Origin: RGIG3077 sp045541475
GTDB lineage: Bacteria > Bacillota > Clostridia > Oscillospirales > Ruminococcaceae
Direction: 5' to 3'
Length of the DNA stretch: 11,501 nt
Assembly (NCBI GenBank): GCA_045541475.1
Contig: JAZQJI010000030.1
Span: forward strand, 1 to 11,501
Below are positions 5,899-11,501 of this stretch, piece after piece. The notes under the pieces were generated by a model. The model saw nothing but the letters and a program-made list of their open reading frames with translations, was not told the origin of the DNA and made no database searches. How positions within the stretch are numbered: the stretch's first letter is position 1; each line of letters opens with the position of its first letter. Position numbers and translations under genes: made by a program.

Positions 5899-8115
5899 AT
5901 GAATTTTAAAAAACCATTTGCCGGAATTGTTGCCTGCGTAATGGCAATCGGTATCGGCGCTGCACTGCCCGCAAGCGCAGCATCGTATTCCGGCACAATC
6001 ATTAACGCAACCGGCACAGACGGTTCGTTCTCGTTCGATTTGAACTACCTGCTTGAAGGCACCGAGTACACAATGTCCGATATATACGGCGCAAAGGTGT
6101 ATATTGAGCCCGACCGTGAACTTTTTGCAGACTACGGTGCAGGCGGATGTATTGCATTTAACGGATACGTTTCGTCTTCACAGTCGGTATGGTCTTCAAA
6201 GGAATGGGGCGATGAAGGCGCTGAAAAGGAAATTGTTTTTGACACTATTGATAACTCAATAACAACGCTTTACACTTCCGCTCCCCTTTCTGACGATTAC
6301 ATGGGCAAAAACGCAAGCATTGATATTCAACTTTGGTGGGGTGCTGATATCACAGTCAAGGGTATCGATCTTCTCGGTTCAGGTGGAAGCGCTCTTGATA
6401 TCGACACAACCTTGGGCGGCTCAAAGATTTATGAGGACGGCTCAGTTACAGCAGAATCAGGCGATGTTTACACCAAGTATACCTGTGATCTTTCTGCAAT
6501 GCTTACAGGCATGACCTTTGATTATGATGATATCTACGGTCTGCGCCTTGTTTTTGAGTGTACCAACAAAGATACTTTCTTTGATTCTGAAAGCGCATAT
6601 TACGGTGCAGGCGGCGAAATATGCCTTGCTTATTATGACGGTTCAAGTCATCTGTGGGTGCCCTATTCTTTCCAGAACGTAGGCGCCGAAGGCGATTCTG
6701 ATTACATGATTAACACAACATCATGGACAGCAAACTATGTTTCTAATACACCCATTATCGACTCTACCACAAACTATGCAAGAGTAACAATGCAGCAGTA
6801 CTGGGGTACAGCTCTTGTTCTAAAAAAGGTTCAGTTCCTTGATGCAAACGGCGATTTGCTCGTTCCCGATGATACAGTAAGCTCAGTTAAATACGATCTT
6901 GACAACGACGGCGACTTTGACGGCAACGATATTATGGCTGCAAAGCAGTTTGTTCTTGGCAACGGCACAGATGCTTTGAATATAAACGAAGCCGATGCTG
7001 ATGCTGATGGAGTTATTACCGCAGTTGACGTTCTTTTGATTATGCGCCATGCTGTTGAAAGCACAACTGACAAGCGTATTTATGTTAACGGCACCGATTT
7101 TGTTACAGCAACCGGCGATAAAGTTTGGATGAACGGTGTTAACACACCTTGGGATAACTGGAACGACTTTGGCGGAAGCTTTGACGAATCTTTCTGGTCA
7201 CAACATTTTGCAGAGCTTAAAGCAAACGGCTGTAACTCTTCAAGAATTTGGTTTGTATGCAACTGCGATAACAGCGGCGTTGTAGTTTCCAACAATGGTG
7301 CTACTGTAAACGTAACAACAAACTTCTGGAACGACTGCGACAGACTGTTTGAAATTGCTGAAGAAAACGGCATTTACATCATGGCAACAATGATGTCGTT
7401 TGACTGCTACAAGAACACATATACAAACTACGAAAACTGGCGTTCGATGATAAACAGCAAAGCAAATATTGATAATTTTGTTGATAGCTTTATCGTTCCC
7501 TTTACACAGAGATATGCTGATTGCGATTACCTTTGGGCAATTGACCTCTGCAACGAGCCTGAATGGGCTATCGAAGGTGAAAACTCTGACGGCAATTACA
7601 GCGGCGCAGGAATCAGAATGACCGACTACGACTACTACTTTGCTAAGGCATCTGCTGCTATCCACGAAAACAGCGAAATTCTTGTAACAGTGGGCTTTGG
7701 TATGGTGGCTTATAACTCTGATAGCTATACGGCAACATCTTCTAAGGAATACGGCAACCACGGTTCTGACGAAAACCTTCAGAGCTACACAGGCGACAGT
7801 GATTCCTACCTCGACTTCTACTCACCTCACTACTATTCATGGCAGGATAGCTGGATGGGCGACGCAATTTCCAAGACACCGGAAGGCTGGGGCCTTGACG
7901 GCACAAAACCTGCTCTGCTCGGTGAATTCCCCGCACAGACAACAAACGGCCGCACACTTGCTCAAATGTACGAAGCACTTTACAACAACGGCTTCAACGG
8001 CGCTCTCTGCTGGACATCAAACGGTGTTGACTCCTACGGCGGAACATCAACCGTATATCCCGCTCTTAAAGCAATGTACGCACTCATTCCTGAATTAATC
8101 CGTCCTTTTGAATAA
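5899..8115 (+). CDS. Secreted cellulosomal GH5 glycoside hydrolase with two N-terminal modules and an internal dockerin
   Basis: The 738-residue protein has a signal peptide (about residues 1-28, ending PASAASY). Two related beta-rich modules follow, at about 30-162 and 186-325. They share a YGAGG motif (Tyr79 and Tyr235) and an aromatic strand (Trp146-Trp147-Gly, Tyr301-Trp302-Gly), about 155 residues apart; carbohydrate binding is likely but the family is not identified. A type I dockerin spans about 332-386 with two calcium loops, Asp333/335/337/341/344 and Asp366/368/370/Thr374/Asp377, and would tether the enzyme to a scaffoldin cohesin. The C-terminal GH5 domain (about 387-735) has acid/base Glu553 in CNEPEW and nucleophile Glu676 in LLGEFPAQ. 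A cellulase or mannanase is most likely; the subfamily cannot be fixed by eye. AAAGGAAG at 5881-5888 precedes ATG 5899. A dockerin inside the chain rather than at the C-terminus is less usual. Confidence 0.92.
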   Translation: MNFKKPFAGIVACVMAIGIGAALPASAASYSGTIINATGTDGSFSFDLNYLLEGTEYTMSDIYGAKVYIEPDRELFADYGAGGCIAFNGYVSSSQSVWSSKEWGDEGAEKEIVFDTIDNSITTLYTSAPLSDDYMGKNASIDIQLWWGADITVKGIDLLGSGGSALDIDTTLGGSKIYEDGSVTAESGDVYTKYTCDLSAMLTGMTFDYDDIYGLRLVFECTNKDTFFDSESAYYGAGGEICLAYYDGSSHLWVPYSFQNVGAEGDSDYMINTTSWTANYVSNTPIIDSTTNYARVTMQQYWGTALVLKKVQFLDANGDLLVPDDTVSSVKYDLDNDGDFDGNDIMAAKQFVLGNGTDALNINEADADADGVITAVDVLLIMRHAVESTTDKRIYVNGTDFVTATGDKVWMNGVNTPWDNWNDFGGSFDESFWSQHFAELKANGCNSSRIWFVCNCDNSGVVVSNNGATVNVTTNFWNDCDRLFEIAEENGIYIMATMMSFDCYKNTYTNYENWRSMINSKANIDNFVDSFIVPFTQRYADCDYLWAIDLCNEPEWAIEGENSDGNYSGAGIRMTDYDYYFAKASAAIHENSEILVTVGFGMVAYNSDSYTATSSKEYGNHGSDENLQSYTGDSDSYLDFYSPHYYSWQDSWMGDAISKTPEGWGLDGTKPALLGEFPAQTTNGRTLAQMYEALYNNGFNGALCWTSNGVDSYGGTSTVYPALKAMYALIPELIRPFE

Positions 8116-8126
8116 TATCAAAACTT

Positions 8127-8161
8127 ACAGCCACACATCAAAACAGATGTGTGGCTGTTTT
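8127..8161 (+). terminator. Rho-independent terminator after the GH5 gene
   Basis: A perfect 13-bp stem (8127-8139, ACAGCCACACATC, with 8146-8158) encloses a 6-base loop and is followed by a short T-run (8158-8161). The stem is strong and the tail short. Confidence 0.85.
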
Positions 8162-8186
8162 GTGCTAAAATATGTCGGTATTATGC

Positions 8187-8215
8187 TTGACTTATAGGCT
8201 AAAATCTGATATTAT
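8187..8215 (+). promoter_or_regulatory. Promoter of the substrate-binding lipoprotein gene
   Basis: TTGACT at 8187-8192 and TATTAT at 8210-8215 are separated by 17 bases. A second TATAAT at 8223-8228 lacks a good -35 box. The gene therefore has its own transcript, separate from GH5. Confidence 0.7.
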
Positions 8216-8251
8216 GATAGTATATAATACTTTATGGAGGTTAAATCTAAA

Positions 8252-9685
8252 ATGATTTCAACAAAGAAAATTCTGGCTCTTTGTCTTGCTCTTTCAGTAT
8301 GTGCACCACTTTGCGCATGTGGCGATGATAAAGAAGGCTCAACATCTGATTCATCAATTTCTATCGCTGATCGTGATGAAGGACAGCAGGAAACAATTAA
8401 ATCTGTAAGCGAACGCTTTACCGAGTACTTAATTGAAAATAATGAAGAATATACAACTGCAGAAGATATTAAGCTTGAAAACGCAACTGTAAAGTGGCTT
8501 TCACCGTGGCCTATCAACCCTTCAACAGACGGTGCTACACTCCCCACTGATTTGCAGCTTTTCCAGGATGTTTACGGCGGTAAGATCGAAGAATACGCAA
8601 CAACCTACAACACCCGTTTTGATGACCTTGCAACAGCTATTATCGGCGGTGAAGGAATCGATTTCTTCTCTGCTTGCGACCCCGACGTTTATCCCAGATT
8701 TGCACTTAAAAATCAGTTTGCTCCTGCAGATCCATATCTCAATCTTGATGATGAACTTTGGGAAGATACATCTGATTTCTGCGATGATTTCATGATTGGC
8801 GACAACCACTATGTAGTTGTATGCGATGTTTCTCCCGCTGCAATGTGCATCTACAATAAGAATACAATTACATCAAACGGTCTTCAGGATCCTGCCGAAC
8901 TTTTCAGAAACGGCGAGTGGGATTGGAACTCATTCAAGGAACTTTGCGAAACATTTGTATCTTTAAGTGAAGATAACTATGGTATGGACAGCTGGTACTA
9001 CGAAGATGCACTTATGTACAGCTGCGGCGAAACCTTAATTACAGTTGAAGATGGCATTGTTGAAGGTAACCTTTACAGCACATCTATCGAACGCGCTCAG
9101 GAATTCCTTTATGATATGTCCACAAGCGCTAACGTTTACCTGCCCCGTGCAAACTACAACTGGACAGTACAGCCTCAGATGCTCGGCACAGGCAACCTTT
9201 TGTTCTACGTTTCTTACAACTGGGATATCAATGCTGATACAATTCCCACTTACGGCGGAACAGAAAACGTTATGATCGTTCCTATTCCTCGCGATCCCGA
9301 AGCTGATGAATACTACCATCACGTTTCAATTGAAGCTTATTCCTTCGTTTCAGGCGGTCAAAACCCCGAAGGCGTTGCAGCTTACCTCACTGCTAAGAAG
9401 TATGCTCACCAGACACCCGAGCTTGAAGAAATCGGCATTGCTGACCAGAAGGCTGCAGGTTGGTCTGATGAAATGATTGAAATGTACAACGAAATCAAGG
9501 AAATCGCCCTTGAAAATCCTGTTTACGACTACTCACAGGGTTGCAGCGATGACCTTAAGAATCTTATTATTGAAGCACAGCGTGCAACTGCAACAGGCGG
9601 ATACACTTGGATTGAAAAGCGTACAGAAATCGAAACAGCTTTCCAAACAGAAATTGACGCTGTAAACTCAATGGTTACCGAATAA
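8252..9685 (+). CDS. Lipoprotein substrate-binding protein, family 1 (carbohydrate ABC transporter type)
   Basis: The 477-residue protein starts at ATG 8252, 11 bases after GGAGG (8236-8240). The earlier in-frame ATG at 8234 overlaps that ribosome binding site and is unlikely to be used. A lipoprotein signal peptide ends in PLCAC, making Cys23 the probable lipidated residue, so the protein is anchored to the outer face of the membrane. The mature chain has the two-lobe SBP family 1 look, with LATAIIGGEGIDFF in the first lobe, MCIYNKNTI at the crossover, GEWDWNSFKELCETF, and many aromatic residues typical of sugar binders. It should capture an oligosaccharide for an ABC importer, but no permease or ATPase gene is present on either side. 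Its position after a GH5 enzyme suggests a plant polysaccharide product; this is inference. Confidence 0.85.
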   Translation: MISTKKILALCLALSVCAPLCACGDDKEGSTSDSSISIADRDEGQQETIKSVSERFTEYLIENNEEYTTAEDIKLENATVKWLSPWPINPSTDGATLPTDLQLFQDVYGGKIEEYATTYNTRFDDLATAIIGGEGIDFFSACDPDVYPRFALKNQFAPADPYLNLDDELWEDTSDFCDDFMIGDNHYVVVCDVSPAAMCIYNKNTITSNGLQDPAELFRNGEWDWNSFKELCETFVSLSEDNYGMDSWYYEDALMYSCGETLITVEDGIVEGNLYSTSIERAQEFLYDMSTSANVYLPRANYNWTVQPQMLGTGNLLFYVSYNWDINADTIPTYGGTENVMIVPIPRDPEADEYYHHVSIEAYSFVSGGQNPEGVAAYLTAKKYAHQTPELEEIGIADQKAAGWSDEMIEMYNEIKEIALENPVYDYSQGCSDDLKNLIIEAQRATATGGYTWIEKRTEIETAFQTEIDAVNSMVTE

Positions 9686-9712
9686 TCAATAAAGATTATA
9701 ATAGCAATTAAC

Positions 9713-9749
9713 AAAACTCGGTTAAGTTCAGCGCTTAACCGAGTTTTTT
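9713..9749 (+). terminator. Rho-independent terminator after the substrate-binding protein gene
   Basis: A 14-bp perfect stem (9713-9726, core ACTCGGTTAAG, with 9734-9747) encloses a 7-base loop and ends in six T residues at 9744-9749. It closes the transcript and shows that no permease gene follows in the same operon. Confidence 0.93.
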
Positions 9750-9863
9750 GATTTTTATAACAAATTTTTTGTAAAAGTTTTTCTGCAATATTATTTTAAA
9801 AAATGCAGATAACATTAGTGCGGACAGGTTTTAAACAAAAACAAGTCTGCAGAAAGGGCAAAA

Positions 9864-10586
9864 ATGAAACTGAGCATTATTTTGGCCTCAATTTGTATCG
9901 CCTTTTCAGCATTAAGCTTAAAAAGTGATGCCACTGGATTTGGTCTTGGTCCAAACTTGGATAGCAACAATTGCCCGATTGATGCCGTATGCTTTAATCA
10001 GCAGTATGAAAACTTCAACGCATTTGCACTATCAGGCGATGAAAAGCGCATATTGCTGACATTTGATCAAGGCTACGAAAACGGGTATACCGAGAAAATT
10101 CTTGACACTTTAAAAGAAAAAAATGTAACAGCTATATTTTTTTTAACAGGTGACTACGCAAAAACCGAAACAGCGCTTGTTAAGCGTATGATTGACGAAG
10201 GGCACATGATAGGCAACCACGGCATGACGCACGCTAATTTTACCAAACTTTCACACGAAGAAATGGTAGAAGAAATTCAATCGTTGCACCAATTTGTTGC
10301 CGAAAAATACGGTTATGAAATGCAATATTTCAGATTTCCGTGCGGCGAATATAACGAAGAAAGCATTAAGTGCGTAAATGATTTGGGCTACAAAACTGTT
10401 TTTTGGAGTTTTGCCCATGTTGATTGGTATGTTGATAATCAACCCGATATAAATCAGGCACGAGAAAAACTATGCGATTCAGCGCATGGCGGTGCTATAT
10501 ATCTGCTCCACTCAGTTTCGTCAACTAATGCTGAAATTCTAGGCGACGTAATTGATAATTTGCGCAGCAAAGGCTACACTTTATAA
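9864..10586 (+). CDS. PdaA-like polysaccharide deacetylase (NodB homology domain)
   Basis: This 240-residue protein has a hydrophobic N-terminal segment (about residues 1-18), a signal peptide or anchor, so it should act on the cell wall outside the membrane. The NodB motifs are visible: TFDQG with Asp68 as probable base, the zinc pair His119-x3-His123 in GNHGMTHANF, RFPCG at 157-161, and LLHS at 214-217. The stretch around TFDQGYENGYT resembles PdaA, which deacetylates N-acetylmuramic acid on the way to muramic delta-lactam in spore cortex and has Asn where other deacetylases have the second Asp; here the residue is Gln69. AAAGGG at 9853-9858 precedes ATG 9864 by 5 bases. A terminator upstream implies its own promoter, but only a weak candidate (TTGTAA 9769-9774) is seen. 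Whether the host sporulates is unknown; vegetative wall modification is possible. Confidence 0.88.
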   Translation: MKLSIILASICIAFSALSLKSDATGFGLGPNLDSNNCPIDAVCFNQQYENFNAFALSGDEKRILLTFDQGYENGYTEKILDTLKEKNVTAIFFLTGDYAKTETALVKRMIDEGHMIGNHGMTHANFTKLSHEEMVEEIQSLHQFVAEKYGYEMQYFRFPCGEYNEESIKCVNDLGYKTVFWSFAHVDWYVDNQPDINQAREKLCDSAHGGAIYLLHSVSSTNAEILGDVIDNLRSKGYTL

Positions 10587-10590
10587 GCAA

Positions 10591-10619
10591 AACCGCACTG
10601 AATATCTTTCGGTGCGGTT
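10591..10619. terminator. Shared hairpin between the convergent deacetylase and MGMT genes
   Basis: A 12-pair stem with one wobble (10591-10602 with 10608-10619) and a 5-base loop lies 5 bases after the deacetylase stop and touches the stop of the minus-strand gene at 10618. T-runs on both sides are short (four at most), so it may stop both transcripts only partly. Confidence 0.55.
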
Positions 10620-10932
10620 ACATATCTTCAGAATAGTCCCATTGATATTTAATTAAATCAACCTTGCCATTGATAAAAGTTATGCCTTCCGCTTCTAGCA
10701 AGGCAACTTGTGCAGATTCGCCACCAAATGCAAAAGCCTTAGTACATTCGCCAAACCGATTAACTACTCTATGGCAAGGTATTTCAGCAGGGTTAGGGTT
10801 TGCATGCAATGCATAACCAACAACTTGTGACCAACGATGATTGCCCGCAAGCATAGCAACCTGACCATAAGTGGCAACTTTTCCTTTTGGGATGCGTTTT
10901 ACAACTTCGTAAATTCTTTCAAAGGTGTTCAT
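10618..10932 (-). CDS. Short MGMT-family protein (alkyltransferase DNA-binding domain)
   Basis: The 104-residue protein consists only of the C-terminal DNA-binding and active-site domain of O6-alkylguanine-DNA alkyltransferases; the N-terminal domain of full-length Ogt is absent. Tyr22 in TYGQVA matches the base-flipping tyrosine, and the alkyl-accepting Cys53 is present in IPCHRVVN, which separates it from alkyltransferase-like proteins that carry Trp there. At the position of the usual arginine finger (R-A-V-G) it has Gln36 (SQVVGYALHANP). It probably repairs or flags O6-alkylguanine. ATG 10932 is preferred because AGGAAG (10946-10941 on the plus numbering) precedes it by 8 bases; a GTG at 10941 abuts that site and is unlikely. 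TATAAT at 10960-10955 is a probable -10 box, with a poor -35. It converges on the deacetylase gene. Confidence 0.88.
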   Translation of the reverse strand: MNTFERIYEVVKRIPKGKVATYGQVAMLAGNHRWSQVVGYALHANPNPAEIPCHRVVNRFGECTKAFAFGGESAQVALLEAEGITFINGKVDLIKYQWDYSEDM

Positions 10933-11004
10933 TATCTTCACTTCCTACTAAGATATTATACACGCATGAAACATACATACTCACATAAATTTAAATATAT
11001 ATAC

Positions 11005-11030
11005 AAAAAAAGACACCGTTTAGGTGTCTT
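11005..11030 (-). terminator. Terminator of the rRNA-tRNA operon (minus strand)
   Basis: An 8-bp stem (11010-11017 with 11023-11030, AAGACACC and its complement) has a 5-base loop. Read from the minus strand it is followed by a run of T residues (A-run at 11005-11011 on the plus strand). It starts 6 bases after the tRNA CCA end. Confidence 0.9.
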
Positions 11031-11036
11031 GATTTG

Positions 11037-11113
11037 TGGTGGACCATCAGGGACTCGAACCCCGGACCGACCGGTTATGAGCCGGTTGCTCTAACCAACT
11101 GAGCTAATGGTCC
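11037..11113 (-). tRNA. tRNA with CAU anticodon, probably tRNA-Ile2
   Basis: The minus strand folds as a full tRNA. The 7-bp acceptor stem GGACCAT pairs with ATGGTCC, the D-arm reads AGCTCAGTTGGTTAGAGC, the anticodon arm is ACCGG-CTCATAA-CCGGT with CAT at 11079-11077, the T-arm contains GGTTCGAGTCC, and discriminator A and CCA are encoded. CAU can be elongator Met, initiator Met, or Ile2 whose C34 becomes lysidine. The GGACC acceptor and the GGCTCATAACCGG arm resemble Ile2 more than the elongator Met of Firmicutes as I remember them, so Ile2 is preferred with moderate certainty. It lies downstream of 5S rRNA and should be cut from the rRNA transcript. Confidence 0.93.
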
Positions 11114-11130
11114 GATAAATGATAAAACAA

Positions 11131-11158
11131 CAGCAGTCATAATACTTTATGACTGCTG
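11131..11158 (-). other. Perfect hairpin between 5S rRNA and the tRNA
   Basis: CAGCAGTCATAA at 11131-11142 and its exact complement at 11147-11158 form a 12-bp stem with the loop AGTA on the minus strand. It begins 7 bases after the 5S end and is followed on the minus strand by TTGTTTT, so it resembles an intrinsic terminator with an interrupted T-run. Only 17 bases separate it from the tRNA, too few for a separate promoter. It may therefore be a processing stem or an attenuator. Confidence 0.7.
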
Positions 11159-11165
11159 AAGCAAT

Positions 11166-11279
11166 GTGTCGGCATCTATCTATTTTCCCAGGACGTCTCC
11201 ATCCAAGTATCTTCGACGCAAATGAGCTTAACTTCTGTGTTCGGTATGGGAACAGGTGGAACCTCATCGCCATCGACAC
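11166..11279 (-). rRNA. rrf: 5S ribosomal RNA
   Basis: Read from the minus strand it begins near GTGTCGATGGCGATGAGG, contains the highly conserved CCCATACCGAACACAGAAG and GTTAAGCTC segments, and ends in GATGCCGACAC. The ends pair (GTGTCG with CGACAC) as helix I. The length of about 114-117 bases is normal; the ends are uncertain by a few bases. Confidence 0.95.
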
Positions 11280-11390
11280 CGACTCTTTCACGGAAAGAAC
11301 CTTACGCTTTCCCGCAAAAGTCAGATATCCAAGATATCCTGAAAACTGAATGTGAACTAAGCAAAATAAGAGAACAAAGAAATTGTATTA
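11280..11390 (-). other. 23S-5S internal transcribed spacer
   Basis: About 110 bases separate 23S from 5S. I see no tRNA or gene here. There is a short tandem repeat (GATATCC at 11324-11330 and 11333-11339) and a small stem (GGAAAG 11292-11297 with CTTTCC 11307-11312) that may belong to precursor processing. Confidence 0.7.
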
Positions 11391-11501
11391 AAGGTCAAGC
11401 CCTCGACCGATTAGTACTCGCTGGCTAAACATGTCACCATGCTTACACCTTGAGCCTATCAACCTCGTAGTCTACAAGGGGTCTTACCTGATTAACTCAG
11501 T
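11391..11501 (-). rRNA. rrl: 23S ribosomal RNA, 3' end only
   Basis: The minus strand carries the conserved end of 23S rRNA, including GGTTGATAGGCT, AGTACTAATCGGTCGAGG and the terminal GCTTGACC. The rest of the gene lies beyond the window edge. The exact 3' end is estimated at 11391-11393. Confidence 0.95.

Noticed and set aside
5891..5902. Three-codon frame ATG GCA GTA TGA overlapping the GH5 start
   Set aside because: Only 2 bases from the ribosome binding site and too short to argue for a leader peptide.
7240..7761. A 173-codon minus-strand frame opposite the GH5 domain
   Set aside because: It mirrors the GH5 coding strand, is Val- and Cys-rich without domain features, and lacks a promoter or ribosome binding site.
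8158..8172. Similarity of TTTTGTGCTAAAATA to the 5708-5722 box before the GH5 gene
   Set aside because: It overlaps the T-tail of the GH5 terminator and is AT-rich, so a shared regulator site is not supported.
8234..8251. Earlier start at ATG 8234 for the lipoprotein
   Set aside because: This ATG overlaps the GGAGG ribosome binding site that serves ATG 8252, and the lipoprotein signal peptide is normal from 8252.
11149..11428. Open frames across the 5S region and spacer
   Set aside because: They lie in rRNA genes and transcribed spacer, which are non-coding.
1..11501. CRISPR arrays, insertion sequences, toxin-antitoxin pairs or defence genes
   Set aside because: No regularly spaced repeats, transposase frames or recognisable defence proteins were seen on either strand.

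Overview
The window looks like a chromosomal segment of a cellulosome-forming gut or rumen Firmicute of the Ruminococcus (Oscillospiraceae) type. The grounds are a secreted glycoside hydrolase with an internal dockerin, Gram-positive ribosome binding sites and sigma-A promoters, a lipoprotein substrate-binding protein, and Clostridia-like versions of HU, RadC, a PdaA-like deacetylase and a short MGMT protein. The species call is inference.

Positions 1 to about 3.8 kb are the right-hand part of an integrative mobilizable element. It holds the end of a MobC-like relaxosome protein, a MOBP-type relaxase translationally coupled to it, a short disturbed intergenic stretch, a 46-residue SHOCT-like protein and a large serine recombinase with its own promoter and a strong terminator. 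A complete second reading frame (924-1400), with its own Shine-Dalgarno site, lies wholly inside the relaxase gene. It predicts a 158-residue coiled-coil protein with one C-terminal membrane helix. Position, size and layout recall the mbeB-type genes nested in ColE1 relaxase genes, and I regard it as the most interesting feature here.

From about 3.8 kb the DNA reads as host chromosome. A promoter drives a GNAT acetyltransferase and radC as an apparent operon. A strong promoter then drives an HU gene that ends at a terminator. Next comes a secreted enzyme made of a signal peptide, two related beta-rich modules, a dockerin and a GH5 catalytic domain, with its own promoter and terminator. It is followed by a separately transcribed lipoprotein of the sugar-binding (SBP family 1) type that has no permease genes nearby, and then by a PdaA-like polysaccharide deacetylase.

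The last 900 bases are read from the minus strand: a short MGMT-family protein convergent with the deacetylase, then the end of an rRNA operon (23S 3' end, 5S, tRNA with CAU anticodon, terminator). A perfect 12-bp hairpin sits between 5S and the tRNA.

The GH5 enzyme and the sugar-binding lipoprotein could act together on plant cell-wall polysaccharide: the enzyme would be displayed on a scaffoldin through its dockerin, and the lipoprotein would capture released oligosaccharides. They have separate promoters, so this link rests on adjacency only.
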